Source: Bacillota bacterium (GTDB lineage: Bacteria; Bacillota; Clostridia; Oscillospirales; Acutalibacteraceae). From it: 64,000 nucleotides of DNA. The stretch is taken from contig JAEWDK010000001.1 of assembly GCA_023390175.1 (NCBI GenBank), positions 26,665-90,664 on the forward strand. Reading direction: 5' to 3'. Below the pieces are notes generated by a model that saw only the letters and a program-made list of their open reading frames with translations, ran no database searches and had not been told where the DNA came from. Every line of letters starts with the position of its first letter. Within the stretch, counting starts at the first letter, position 1. Below are positions 26,222-36,189 of the stretch, piece by piece. A program made the position numbers and the translations under genes.

Positions 26222-26971
26222 TTGTACAGGCTTTTGATTGCAGATGATGAATATGAAATCCGCAATGGTCTTGCAAACTATTTTCCTTGGAATAAAATCG
26301 GTTTTGAAATAGCGGCAACGGTTGAAAACGGATTTACGGCTCTGGAATTCTTCAAACATCACCAGGTTGATGCGATTCTTTGCGATGTTCGCATGCCGGT
26401 AATGTCCGGGTTAGACCTTGCCCGGGAGCTGCACGAGCGAAGGGTTAACGTAAAAATTGTAATGCTCAGCGGTTACCGGGAATTTGACTATGTAAGACAG
26501 GCTTTAGAATACGGTGCTTACAATTACATTCTGAAACCGACCAAATATGCGGAGATCGTCAAAGTTTTCAGCGAAATTCGGGACGGTCTTGACAGAGAAT
26601 CGGCTTTATGCGCCGCAGAAGAAAAGCGGGATTTGAAAGGATTCAATTTACATAGCGAAATTATCGGAACCGTTCAGGATTATATTTCCCATAATTATAA
26701 AAACGCCACGCTGGAAGATGCTGCCCGCATGGTTTATATGAACCCTTTTTATCTGAGTAAATTGTTTAAACTGAAAACCGGAATTAACTTCTCCGATTAC
26801 CTTATGCAGATGAAAATGGAAAAAGCCGGAGAACTGCTCAAGGACATGGCTTACAAAATCTACGATGTCAGCTTGATGGTGGGTTATTCCAACCCGAAAA
26901 ATTTTACGCGGGCTTTTAAAAAGTTTTACAATAAGTCCCCGAATGAATATCGAAAATTTGGTGGTGAATAA
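26222..26971 (+). CDS. Short YesN-like response regulator (REC-AraC HTH)
   Basis: 249 residues: receiver domain 1-120 with phosphoacceptor D55 (ILCDVRMPVMSG), acidic pair DDE at 8-10 and Lys in YILKPTK, then an AraC-type double helix-turn-helix (about 145-249; TLEDAARMVYMNPFYLSKLFK and VSLMVGYSNPKNFTRAFKKF). It lacks the middle region seen in the 536-residue regulator at 38.7-40.4 kb, so it is a compact form of the YesN group. The start is TTG at 26222. Partner kinase is the next gene; likely activates the divergent binding-protein operon. Confidence 0.93.
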   Translation: MYRLLIADDEYEIRNGLANYFPWNKIGFEIAATVENGFTALEFFKHHQVDAILCDVRMPVMSGLDLARELHERRVNVKIVMLSGYREFDYVRQALEYGAYNYILKPTKYAEIVKVFSEIRDGLDRESALCAAEEKRDLKGFNLHSEIIGTVQDYISHNYKNATLEDAARMVYMNPFYLSKLFKLKTGINFSDYLMQMKMEKAGELLKDMAYKIYDVSLMVGYSNPKNFTRAFKKFYNKSPNEYRKFGGE

Positions 26972-27003
26972 CCTGCGGGCACGATTGTCTGCAGCAAATT
27001 AAA

Positions 27004-28749
27004 ATGAAAATAAATAATTCGCGGCTTATGAAACACAATTTGGGCTTATTCCTTATACCGGTTCTGATTCCAATTCTGGTATTGGGGTCGCTTTCCGTAT
27101 TGATCACACAGTATTATATAAAAAATGAAATTGATCAAAACAGCACAAAGCTGCTGAATCAAACAAAAGAAAAAGTCGAGCTTATGCTGGACGGAATTAA
27201 CGCGATAAACGTAAATTTCGGGTTGGATGCAACCGTAACAGTCAATTTGAAACGAATTTTCAACAGCAACACGCTTACGTTTGAAGATGTGGCACAGCTG
27301 GACATGCTGAAAAACCTGCTGAGCGGGCCAGCCTATTCCAGCGATAATATTGACTCGATTTATGTTTACTTCGAAAATGAAAACAAGCGTTTTATTTCCA
27401 CCCAGGAAGGGATGACAAGTTTCGGCGTGTCCAATGATGTTGGCTGGTACAACGCGTTTTTGCAGAACCGGTTAAGTACGAAAACTTGGTGTGAAGTTAG
27501 AAAGATACAGCGTTACAGCTTTGAAAAACCGATTCTTCTTCTTTCCGTTTTTAAAAATATCCGGGCATATGATTCTCCGCGCAGCATTGGGGTAATTGTA
27601 TTGAATGTCCGGATGGACTCCATCCAGAAATCTCTTTCGAATATGAAAACCTTCGATAACCAGCGGCTATTTCTTTTGGACAGTCAAAGCCGGCTCATCT
27701 GTGATAACGCCGGGCTCTCCTCCGGTGAAACAATTCATGTATCCCAGCTTTTTGATCGCCAGAAAATAACTTCGACGACGGTCAAATCAAATAAATATGA
27801 TCTTCAATATATTTCAGTTATTCCTTATGAAGAGTTATACAGAGTCCCGATCAACCTTCTTATCATTACGACACTGCTGCTCATTTTTTCGATTATTCAG
27901 GGGCTGATTCTGACTTATTATCTCTCTAAAAAAAATTATAAGCATATCAGCGATATCATAAAAATAATAGATTCTGCCAAAGAGGGCTATTCCCTGCCGT
28001 TGCTGCCAAAACAGGTTGAAAACGAATACAGCTATATTGAGTATAACATCATTAAAAATTTTATCGATCAAAATTACCTGAAAATCCAGCTTTCCGAAAA
28101 AAAATATAAAATGAAAACTTTGGAGCTGCTTGCACTTCAGTCTCAAATTAATCCTCATTTTCTTTTTAACACGCTGGAGACAATTGACATGCGCGCGTTG
28201 GGGCTGACCGGCGGGCCAAATGAAGTCAGTCAGATGCTGGAAAGCCTTTCCACTATCCTTCAGTGCTCTTTAGCTGACCCCATGGGAACCATCTCTTTAT
28301 ATGACGAAATCGAAAATGTGAAAAGCTATATTGATATACAGCAGATTCGATTTAAAGATAAGTTTAATGTCATTTGGGCCTGTAAACTTGATACAAAGCA
28401 TTATCAGATCATTAAACTGATTTTGCAGCCTTTGATTGAAAATTCCATACGTCACGGGATTAAGCACAAAGAAGGCCGGGGAACCATAAAAATCATCATT
28501 CGTCAGAAAGCAGAAGAACTTGCAGTAACCGTGATTGATAACGGTATTGGCATCAGCCCGGAAAAACTGGTACAGATTAAGGAAGAATTACATATGCAGC
28601 CGAAGAGCCATACCGCGCACATTGGCCTGATAAACACCAACAATCGTTTAATTCTTCGCTATGGCGAAGGTTATGGCCTTCATATTCGAAGCCACTTCGG
28701 GTGGGGTACCAGCGTTTCTTTTTCCATTCCCTATGGGCCGGAGATATAA
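27004..28749 (+). CDS. YesM-like sensor histidine kinase
   Basis: 581-residue membrane sensor: transmembrane helices at about 13-34 and 284-307 flank an extracellular sensing region, followed by the His_kinase domain with QSQINPHFLFNTLE (phosphoacceptor H385) and an HATPase_c domain with N-box PLIENSIRHGIKHKEG and G-box DNGIGISPEKL. It is cotranscribed with the response regulator 32 bases upstream; no strong ribosome site precedes ATG 27004. Expected to sense an extracellular sugar, perhaps through the binding protein encoded divergently. Confidence 0.94.
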   Translation: MKINNSRLMKHNLGLFLIPVLIPILVLGSLSVLITQYYIKNEIDQNSTKLLNQTKEKVELMLDGINAINVNFGLDATVTVNLKRIFNSNTLTFEDVAQLDMLKNLLSGPAYSSDNIDSIYVYFENENKRFISTQEGMTSFGVSNDVGWYNAFLQNRLSTKTWCEVRKIQRYSFEKPILLLSVFKNIRAYDSPRSIGVIVLNVRMDSIQKSLSNMKTFDNQRLFLLDSQSRLICDNAGLSSGETIHVSQLFDRQKITSTTVKSNKYDLQYISVIPYEELYRVPINLLIITTLLLIFSIIQGLILTYYLSKKNYKHISDIIKIIDSAKEGYSLPLLPKQVENEYSYIEYNIIKNFIDQNYLKIQLSEKKYKMKTLELLALQSQINPHFLFNTLETIDMRALGLTGGPNEVSQMLESLSTILQCSLADPMGTISLYDEIENVKSYIDIQQIRFKDKFNVIWACKLDTKHYQIIKLILQPLIENSIRHGIKHKEGRGTIKIIIRQKAEELAVTVIDNGIGISPEKLVQIKEELHMQPKSHTAHIGLINTNNRLILRYGEGYGLHIRSHFGWGTSVSFSIPYGPEI

Positions 28750-28754
28750 TTGAA

Positions 28755-28797
28755 AAAAGGTTCAAAATGGAGATGCACACTCCATCTTGAACCTTTT
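28755..28797. terminator. Bidirectional terminator after the kinase and lacZ genes
   Basis: AAAAGGTTCAA pairs with TTGAACCTTTT, extended by an ATGGAG/CTCCAT inner stem. A T run lies on each strand, between the convergent kinase and beta-galactosidase genes. Confidence 0.88.
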
Positions 28798-28943
28798 GCT
28801 TTTCCGGTTTCAATTCAGTTTCTCTTTATTTTTGTTCCTTCGGATTCGCAGTCTTTCTCATCCGTTTCGAACACGTAAGCCATAGAAGTCAGCTTTTGCT
28901 TTCAATTATAAACAGGAAAGACACCTTTCACTGTACAGCGCAT

Positions 28944-31900
28944 TCAACGAAGCTTCTGCGGATATTTACCGATGACTAAGTCCATATGATATTCAAAGTG
29001 CCCGTCGTCAAAACGGTATTCCTTACTCAGTGCGGGGCCGCAGCTGTTGGAACCAATGCCGCAGACCTTATAATCCAGGCACAAAACGGTAGAATCACAT
29101 TCCTCCAGCTCAAAATTGTGCGCTTTTGCTGTCAATTCTTCCTGCGTATATTTCGAAACATTGAAGCTGAAGCTGTCACCGCAGGCCTTCAGGCTGTTCC
29201 CTGCCGGGTCACAAACCTCTACATATTTGCAGCCGCAGTGGCTGGAGTTTTCCTGTGGTTTAATATAATCTTCATGCATATCGGCAACGTCGGAAGTAAA
29301 CTTCCCAATAAAAGAGCTTCTGTGTTTATCCACATAGCTTTCATTTGGCCCGTAGCCGAAGTATTCCACCTTAGCGAATGATTTCGGAAGAAACAAACGC
29401 AAACCGAACCTTGGCAGGGACGGAAGATTTGTATCTCTGTCAGCAATCATGTTCAGCGAAATTTTCCCGTCAGAATGGACCGTCCATTCCGATTTGATCT
29501 TCAGAATTCTCTGAACCGAAACGGCAGAGACAGCCAGGTCAGCCGTAATAACAATATCCTCATTCTTTTGTGCTGCTGCGGCATCGTACACCCGGACGGT
29601 TGTTCTGTCATAGCCTGCGGCTTCCCATTCCTTCCTGATATACATGTCATTGTCGGTCGGGGCACGCCATAAATTGTATTCCATCGGTTTATTCAGCAAC
29701 GTCACATTATCTTTTACTAAACTGTCAAAAGCACCCGTAACTTTATTGAATACGTACCGGAATGTTTCCCCTTCCACCACAATTTTCCGGTCACATTCCG
29801 TCGCCGAAACGATTTGTTTTCTGCCTTCATTTATACAAACCGGTGCTTCACAAAGCGTTAACTGGTCAAATCCCAATTCGAAGCCTGCTTCGGCAAAATT
29901 CGATTGATATTTTTGCTTATAAAATAGGTTCAAATAGCAGTTCCCGTCTTCCGGAACGTTATAATCCAGACACACCGTCTTTTCCGACTTTGCGGGAATA
30001 TCCAAATTCTGAATGACTCCGGTAGAAATCACATTTCCATTGCAGGTAATTTGATACTCAACAGAAACATAATCCGCCAGATTGGTGAAATCCAGTTTAT
30101 TGGAAATGCTTACAAGACCTTTTTTCAGGTCGATTGCCACAGCACGAACCGGGCGGGCAACATTTTTTAATTCTTTCAAGCCGCTGTGAACGCGCCTGTC
30201 CGGGTACACCAGCCCGTCCGTACAGAAATTTCCGTCATGCGGGAATTCCCCGAAATCCCCTCCATAGCAGAATTTGTTCTTGCCTTCCTTGGTTGTGCCC
30301 ATCCAAACCGCATGGTCGCACCATTCCCAAACGAAGCCGCCCGCAAAGCCGTCGTATTTATAAATTTGCTGATAATAATCTTCAAGATCGCCGGGGCCGT
30401 TCCCCATCGCGTGTGAAAATTCGCACTGGATGAACGGTTTTTTCAAGCCGTCCGAAAAATATTGTTCGATTGCTTCCACAGGCGCGTACATTCTGCTGTA
30501 AACATCAATATTGGAAAGGTCATTATGATAGCCTTCCATTTCATATATACTGCTTTCATAATGCACCAGCCGTTCGCTGTCATAGGATTTAATCCACGCT
30601 GCGGCTTTTTCAAGATTTGGGCCGTATCCGGATTCATTCCCCAAGGACCACATTAAAACACTAGCACAGTTTTTATCCCGCATTACATTTTTCTGGACTC
30701 TGTCCAGAAATGCGGCTTCAAAACGCGGGTCATGGCAAAGTGTTCCGAAGGTGCGATCCTTGCAGATCCACTTCCGGTAGTCGCCTTCGTTCCCGCCGCC
30801 GTAGATGACTGCCGTTCCGTGAGTTTCAATATCCGATTCATCAATTACATAAAAGCCGTACCGGTCGTATAGCTGAGTCGCCCACGGCGCATTCGGATAG
30901 TGGCTGGTTCTTATGGCGTTGATATTATGCTGTTTCATCAAAATTAAATCCATGCAAAGCTGTTCTTTTGAAATAGTAAATCCGGTAAAAGGGTCGCTGT
31001 CATGACGGTTTACGCCCTTTAATTTGAGCTTGACCCCATTGAAGAAGATTACGCCGTTCTTTACCTCAATCTGCTTTATCCCCACCGTCTGAACAATTAC
31101 CTCGCCGGAAGCACGCAATACCATTTGATAAAGATTTGGTGTTTCCGCATTCCACAGAACCGCATTCTTTACCTGAAAGCTTATTTTTTTATCGGATATT
31201 TCTTTTGTTTCAACGGGTTTGCCGAAGGGATCAATTAACGTGCATTCGCCCCGGGCAGGAGTACCGCTCCATTCAAAGTCCACCGTTATTTCAGCGTCCT
31301 TATCAGCGCTATCCAGTTTGGTTTTTACGTAATAGTCGCGAATGTGGGAATTGGGGCGGAGCAGAATATAAACATCCCTGAAAATCCCGGACATCCTCAG
31401 TTTATCCTGATCCTCCAGGTAGCTTCCGTCACACCACTTTAATACCAGTACGGCAATTGTGTTTTCACCCGGTTTCACAAAATCCGTAATTTCAAACTCA
31501 CCGGTACAGTGGGACACCTGGCTGTAGCCGACACTCTTTCCGTTAACCCAAACATAATAACAAGAGTCAACACCCTCAAAGTTCAAAAAGCTTTTCATCG
31601 CGCACTGTTCTTCGGTCATTACGAATTTTCGGATATATGCGCCGCATGGATTTTCCGTCGGAACATAAGGGGGATCATAAGGAAAAGGATACCTTGTGTT
31701 GGTGTATTGATGACGGTCATACCCTAAAATCTGCCAGCAGCTCGGTACCGGAATGGTATCGAATTGATCCGTACAGAAACCAGGTGCAAAAAAACCGTCT
31801 TGTACATCATGAATATTGTTGTAATAACGGAATTTCCATTTTCCGCTCAGCATCAATACACGCTCTGACAGGGTTCTTTCCCCCAGCAGAGCGGTTTCCT

Positions 31901-31988
31901 CATTTGAGAAAGGAATATAATATGCCCTGTTTTCCGTAGTTCCCACATGAACTACAGAAGGATTCTCGTAATATTCTGGCAGTTCCAT
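28944..31988 (-). CDS. lacZ: GH2 beta-galactosidase (LacZ type)
   Basis: 1014-residue cytoplasmic five-domain beta-galactosidase of GH2. Sugar-binding domain (about 50-215, PVPSCWQILGYDRHQYTN), immunoglobulin-like domain, TIM barrel with HDSDPFTG, NAIRTSHYP, acid/base Glu in SLGNESGYG (E452) and nucleophile Glu in IQCEFSHAMGNGPG (E523), then DUF4981 and the small-chain beta-sandwich domain (LRLFLPKSFAKVEYFGYGPNE). Full length for LacZ. Ribosome site AGGAGGGGA. Last gene of the operon binding protein-permeases-FAD enzymes, 158 bases after the nearest FAD gene. Family members may act on other beta-glycosides; galactosidase is the most likely activity. Confidence 0.93.
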   Translation of the reverse strand: MELPEYYENPSVVHVGTTENRAYYIPFSNEETALLGERTLSERVLMLSGKWKFRYYNNIHDVQDGFFAPGFCTDQFDTIPVPSCWQILGYDRHQYTNTRYPFPYDPPYVPTENPCGAYIRKFVMTEEQCAMKSFLNFEGVDSCYYVWVNGKSVGYSQVSHCTGEFEITDFVKPGENTIAVLVLKWCDGSYLEDQDKLRMSGIFRDVYILLRPNSHIRDYYVKTKLDSADKDAEITVDFEWSGTPARGECTLIDPFGKPVETKEISDKKISFQVKNAVLWNAETPNLYQMVLRASGEVIVQTVGIKQIEVKNGVIFFNGVKLKLKGVNRHDSDPFTGFTISKEQLCMDLILMKQHNINAIRTSHYPNAPWATQLYDRYGFYVIDESDIETHGTAVIYGGGNEGDYRKWICKDRTFGTLCHDPRFEAAFLDRVQKNVMRDKNCASVLMWSLGNESGYGPNLEKAAAWIKSYDSERLVHYESSIYEMEGYHNDLSNIDVYSRMYAPVEAIEQYFSDGLKKPFIQCEFSHAMGNGPGDLEDYYQQIYKYDGFAGGFVWEWCDHAVWMGTTKEGKNKFCYGGDFGEFPHDGNFCTDGLVYPDRRVHSGLKELKNVARPVRAVAIDLKKGLVSISNKLDFTNLADYVSVEYQITCNGNVISTGVIQNLDIPAKSEKTVCLDYNVPEDGNCYLNLFYKQKYQSNFAEAGFELGFDQLTLCEAPVCINEGRKQIVSATECDRKIVVEGETFRYVFNKVTGAFDSLVKDNVTLLNKPMEYNLWRAPTDNDMYIRKEWEAAGYDRTTVRVYDAAAAQKNEDIVITADLAVSAVSVQRILKIKSEWTVHSDGKISLNMIADRDTNLPSLPRFGLRLFLPKSFAKVEYFGYGPNESYVDKHRSSFIGKFTSDVADMHEDYIKPQENSSHCGCKYVEVCDPAGNSLKACGDSFSFNVSKYTQEELTAKAHNFELEECDSTVLCLDYKVCGIGSNSCGPALSKEYRFDDGHFEYHMDLVIGKYPQKLR

Positions 31989-32146
31989 TTAAAAATCCCC
32001 TCCTAAACGCCACTCCCGGCATGTATCCGTTTCATTTACATACCGCACTGTCCGATTTTAGTCTAACTGTTTTCATTCTGATTTTCAATCATAATCTGCC
32101 AGCCGTCCCAAAAAATTCAGTGGCGGACGCTCTTTCAAAATCCTGT

Positions 32147-33910
32147 TCAATAGATGCGGATTTCATAAACTCTTGCTTTGTCTGCTCCGTTTGTCGCATT
32201 GACAGTCAGAAGAAGCTCGTCGCATTTTGCCGGAATTTCCAGCGGAATCACACAATGCCGCTGATAATTGCCCGCTACATTCTTTTCGAAAGCCTTTTCC
32301 CCACTGCAAAAGCCCTGCAGCGTATAGTCACGTACCAGCTCCGGCGGAGTTCCCTCCGTCTGACGCGCCAGAACTTCGTCGGAAAGAGAAATTGTAATCT
32401 CCCTGCTTAAATTCGAATCAAAAGTAAGGCGGATTTCGCTTATTGTGACCGGGTGAGAAAAACGCAGCCGCACCCATGGGTTTTCTTTTACAAAGGCTTG
32501 CCAGCAGTTGCTTTGGCCACCCACTGTTCTGGCTGCGCCGTTGATAACATTTTCCGGTTCACAGCCCTTTTCGCAGGAAGAAGCGGTCACTTCTGCTTTG
32601 CGGGCAAGGTCGCACGGGTCCGTATTGACAACACCGGGTATGTAACAATCATCGTGCAGGAGTGCCTGCTGTAATTCTTCCACATGTTCCAGCATGCCAA
32701 TCGGCTCCGTATTGCGTTTTGCTGCTAAGGCCGCGGCGGTTCCCACTGCCTGCCCTACAACCGCACAGGTAGCCATAACACGGGAGGACGCAAACGCCAT
32801 GTGCGTACAGCTGATTGCTCGGCCGGCCAAAAACAGATTTTTAATATTTGCCGAAAAAAGGCAGCGATAAGGAATCGTATATACATCGTCCAACGAAAGC
32901 CATACCGTCGGATCGTCGCTCTGTGTTAAAAAGCCTTCCACCGTATGAATGTCCATCGGCCAGCCGCCATAGGCCACGGCATCCGGAAAGCGACGCCCGG
33001 CGCGGCAGTCATTTTCGTTTAACACATAAGGCCCCATCAGACGCCGGCTTTCCCTTTTTCCGGGCAAAAAGCCAACCCAGTCCAGTTCCAGATTATCCGC
33101 GTTATGTTCCCCGCTGTTTTTGATGTGATCCCATACGCCGAACACCGCCTTCAGCAGTTCATCCCGGATGATTTCGCCATCCCGGATAATTTCGTATTGC
33201 CCGCCGCCCAGTTCGATCCACCAATAGCCGGAGGTAACCTGTGAATGATCACGCAGGCTAAGCTGCTGTTCCGTATAAGTATTTGCCCAGAACGGTTTTA
33301 TGAACTTTACCGGATGCCCCATGTCACGCGCATGAAACATCAGCGAATTTCCCATAGTGCAGGAGTCGGATTCTTCAGGGGCGGACGCTTCCTGAAATTC
33401 CGCCTTTCCTTCGCGGCCGATACGATATTCCGCACCGCTTTTGGCGCCCAAAACACCGTCGCCGGTCGCATCCGCAAACAGCGGCGCGCTTAGGATGAAC
33501 CTTTTTTCCGTTGTCATCTGTTCCGCTGCAACAGAAGCAATCCGGTTGTTCTGCACCGTCACATCAAGCATGCGTGTATTTAAATACAGGGCAAGATTTG
33601 CCTGAAAGGCCGCCTTCTCCCACAGAACGGAATCGAAAATCGGATAGCTGTTGCACGCGTTACGGTGCTTGTGCTCCAAGAGGATTTCTTCCAAAATTCC
33701 TGTCTCCCGGGCGTTGGGGCGCGTCATGTGGTAATCCGCCCCGCAAATGTGCATGCGGATTTCGGAGCTGGCATTGCCGCCCAGCACAGGGCGGTCCTGT
33801 ACAAGCGCGGTTTTTACCCCGCGGCGCGCCGCTGCAATCGCCGCGCAAAGGCCCGACATGCCCCCGCCCACAACAATAAAATCATAATTTTTTAAAATTA
33901 CAGCATTCAT
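32147..33910 (-). CDS. FAD-dependent oxidoreductase with discoidin-like C-terminal domain
   Basis: 587 residues. FAD-binding start DFIVVGGGMSGLCAAIAAARRG-like with GGGMSG at 15-20, an adenine/ribose-side motif DATGDGVLG near 165, and FAD_oxidored (PF12831-like) features such as LFLAGRAISCTHMAFASSRV near 340. Residues from about 445 onwards (AEVTASSCEKGCEPENVING, then NPWVRLRFSHPVTISEIRLTFD) look like an F5/8 type C (discoidin) beta-sandwich, normally a carbohydrate-binding module. No signal peptide, so the enzyme appears cytoplasmic. Substrate unknown; the importer and beta-galactosidase neighbours suggest oxidation or isomerisation of a sugar. It starts 10 bases after the second FAD gene. 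Confidence 0.82.
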   Translation of the reverse strand: MNAVILKNYDFIVVGGGMSGLCAAIAAARRGVKTALVQDRPVLGGNASSEIRMHICGADYHMTRPNARETGILEEILLEHKHRNACNSYPIFDSVLWEKAAFQANLALYLNTRMLDVTVQNNRIASVAAEQMTTEKRFILSAPLFADATGDGVLGAKSGAEYRIGREGKAEFQEASAPEESDSCTMGNSLMFHARDMGHPVKFIKPFWANTYTEQQLSLRDHSQVTSGYWWIELGGGQYEIIRDGEIIRDELLKAVFGVWDHIKNSGEHNADNLELDWVGFLPGKRESRRLMGPYVLNENDCRAGRRFPDAVAYGGWPMDIHTVEGFLTQSDDPTVWLSLDDVYTIPYRCLFSANIKNLFLAGRAISCTHMAFASSRVMATCAVVGQAVGTAAALAAKRNTEPIGMLEHVEELQQALLHDDCYIPGVVNTDPCDLARKAEVTASSCEKGCEPENVINGAARTVGGQSNCWQAFVKENPWVRLRFSHPVTISEIRLTFDSNLSREITISLSDEVLARQTEGTPPELVRDYTLQGFCSGEKAFEKNVAGNYQRHCVIPLEIPAKCDELLLTVNATNGADKARVYEIRIY

Positions 33911-33920
33911 ATTTTTCTTT

Positions 33921-35231
33921 TCAAGGCTTAACGCCCTGCTCCGTCAATCTGTTTTGAAGTTGTTTTACATTGAGCCGCCGGGGCTGGATTCCCTGTTCTA
34001 CACACAGCGCGGCAGCAATTCCCGCCGCCTGGCCCATGTTGGCACAAATCGGCATTACCCGGAAATTGGAATGTGCCATGTGTGTTCCTGAAATATCCCT
34101 TCCCGCCAGCAGTAGGCCGTCAATTTTCACCGGCACCAAACAACCGTATGAAATGGTGTACCCTTTTTTCTGATTGAATTTTTTTTGCTCACCGGTTTCG
34201 TCCAGCCCGTTTCCGGTCAGGTTATGTACATCAAAATTAAAGCTGGCACGTGTTACGGCCCAGTCGTCAAATATGCGGGCTTCTCTGATGTCCTGCTCTG
34301 TAATGCAGCGCTCCCCTTCAAAGTGGCGCGTTTCGCGCACCCCGATCACGGAAGCGGAGCTAATGAGATAACAGTTTTCAAAACCGGGTACATATTCACG
34401 CAGAAATGCCACGATAGGATCAATTTGACTTCTGCAGACACAGGTAGCGTGCGTCAGGTCTTCAGGATTTGTTCCGTCCACATCAATGCAGTTTGTCATA
34501 TTGCAGGTAACAACGCCCGGCAGCGTTGTTTTATACAGCAGCACATGACCCGCGGGAGAAGGAATATGATCACGGCCCAGTGCCTGGATGTCGCCTTTGG
34601 GGATCTGGAACGTTTCTTCGAAGCCACCCGGAAAAACGCCGTGTTCCACATCCACACCGGCTACTTTAAACATGACGCTCATCGGCTGCATTTTTCCATC
34701 CGTTTCCCTTCCCTTTCGATAGGGAACACCCGCGCTGGAAGCAATATCGCCGTCGCCTGTGGCGTCAATGACAACCTTTGCGAGGATTGCCTGGCGGCCG
34801 GCCTTACTTTGAATTATTACTCCTTTGATGCAGTTGTCTTCCACAACAGCTTCGCCGGAAAATGTGTACAGCCTCAGCTTTACGCCGGCCTCATCCAGCA
34901 TTTGCAGCATGATCGTTTTCAGGCGCTCCGGGTTAATAACCTGTCGCATACCGCCGTTGAATTCGGCTGTATCCCAGCTTCCCCCCGCTTCTGCGGAACG
35001 ATTCAGAATTTCCTCATAAAAGCCGCCCTGCGTATTCCCCGTCCAGTGGCTCATCAGCCCGGAGGTAGCTACGCCGCCCACGTCCCCGGTCTGCTCAATC
35101 AGCATCGTTTTCGCGCCTTCACGCGCGGAGCATACCGCCGCGGAAAAACCCGCAGGCCCGGCGCCCACAACCAAAACATCTACTTCTTCCACCACAGGAA
35201 TCTGCTTTTGCGGATCAATTATCGTTTTCAT
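33921..35231 (-). CDS. FAD-dependent oxidoreductase (FAD_oxidored family)
   Basis: 436 residues, GAGPAGFSAAVCSAREGA (23-40) as FAD motif, EQTGDVGGVATSGLMSHWTG in the PF12831 manner, DATGDGDIASSAGVPYRKGRE near 160 and the C-terminal GRDISGTHMAHSNFRVMPICANMGQAAG that matches the same region of the downstream paralogue. It lacks the C-terminal discoidin-like domain. GGAAGGGGAT ribosome site. Paired with its neighbour and located right behind the permease genes, so it belongs to metabolism of the imported compound; the specific reaction is not known. Confidence 0.85.
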   Translation of the reverse strand: MKTIIDPQKQIPVVEEVDVLVVGAGPAGFSAAVCSAREGAKTMLIEQTGDVGGVATSGLMSHWTGNTQGGFYEEILNRSAEAGGSWDTAEFNGGMRQVINPERLKTIMLQMLDEAGVKLRLYTFSGEAVVEDNCIKGVIIQSKAGRQAILAKVVIDATGDGDIASSAGVPYRKGRETDGKMQPMSVMFKVAGVDVEHGVFPGGFEETFQIPKGDIQALGRDHIPSPAGHVLLYKTTLPGVVTCNMTNCIDVDGTNPEDLTHATCVCRSQIDPIVAFLREYVPGFENCYLISSASVIGVRETRHFEGERCITEQDIREARIFDDWAVTRASFNFDVHNLTGNGLDETGEQKKFNQKKGYTISYGCLVPVKIDGLLLAGRDISGTHMAHSNFRVMPICANMGQAAGIAAALCVEQGIQPRRLNVKQLQNRLTEQGVKP

Positions 35232-35287
35232 ACTATTCTTATCCCCTTCCTGACAATGAACTGCCCTCGTTCACAATAAAACACGCT

Positions 35288-36172
35288 CTATCCTTTTACC
35301 GCACCCGCCATAAGGCCTTTGACAAAGAACCGCTGGCCCAGTAAAAACACGACAAACACCGGAACCAAAGCGGAGGCGGACGCTGCCATAACCAGATTAT
35401 ACTGTGTGACGCTCTCTTCAATAAAGTTGGTTAAAGCCAATGGGATTGTGTATAACCTCCAGTTTGTCAGGAAGACCAAAGCATCCAAATAGTTGTTCCA
35501 GTTCCACAGAAAGACAATCATAGCAAGAGACGCCATGCCCGGTTTCGCAATCGGAACCATAATCTGCGCCCATGTCCGAAATTCCCCCGCACCGTCGATT
35601 CGCGCGGATTCGGAAAGCTCATTGGGAACCTGTATGAAGAACTGCCGCATCAAAAACGTACCGGTAATGGTAATAAGCCCCGGTAAGATCATTGTAAGGT
35701 GAGTGCCCATAATTCCGAGTTTGTCAAACATGACGAACTTGGGAATCAGTGTAACCTGGCTTGGAATCATCATAGTTGCCAGATATAAAAGAAAAACAAC
35801 ATTAGAACCGCGGAATTTGATTTTAGCAAACGCGTAGCCGGCCATCGTACTGGTCAGCACAGAACCCACCAGGTTGATTGCCGCAATTTTTATGGAATTC
35901 CAGTAAGCCAGCGCAAGGTGGTAATCGCGGGGAGCGGAGTCCCCGATGTTCCACACGGATTTATAGTTATCAATATAAAAATATTTCGGAATCCATTCAA
36001 TCGGCAGCTTCATTACATCCAGCGGATGCTTCATAGAAGCAGAAATCATCCAAAGGAACGGTACGATCATTGTCAGGGCAAACACGCCGACAACGGCAGT
36101 AATGATAATACGCATCAGCAGCTTTTTCGTTTTGTATGCCATACCTCTGCGCTTAATGGTTTTACGAGCCAC
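35288..36172 (-). CDS. ABC sugar permease, MalG type
   Basis: Inner-membrane permease. The longest frame begins at 36265, inside the upstream gene; GTG at 36172 has AAGGGGGG 7 bases upstream and gives a 294-residue protein beginning MARKTIKRRGM. Six predicted membrane segments, EAA loop LSESARIDGAGEF near 190, C-terminal FVKGLMAGAVKG. It follows the MalF-type gene by 17 bases. Confidence 0.92.
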   Translation of the reverse strand: MARKTIKRRGMAYKTKKLLMRIIITAVVGVFALTMIVPFLWMISASMKHPLDVMKLPIEWIPKYFYIDNYKSVWNIGDSAPRDYHLALAYWNSIKIAAINLVGSVLTSTMAGYAFAKIKFRGSNVVFLLYLATMMIPSQVTLIPKFVMFDKLGIMGTHLTMILPGLITITGTFLMRQFFIQVPNELSESARIDGAGEFRTWAQIMVPIAKPGMASLAMIVFLWNWNNYLDALVFLTNWRLYTIPLALTNFIEESVTQYNLVMAASASALVPVFVVFLLGQRFFVKGLMAGAVKG

Positions 36173-36189
36173 AGCTGTACCCCCCTTCA

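Noticed and set aside
34185..35279. 364-codon plus-strand frame opposite the second FAD oxidoreductase gene
   Set aside because: Shadow frame; the minus-strand protein has clear FAD motifs and operon context.
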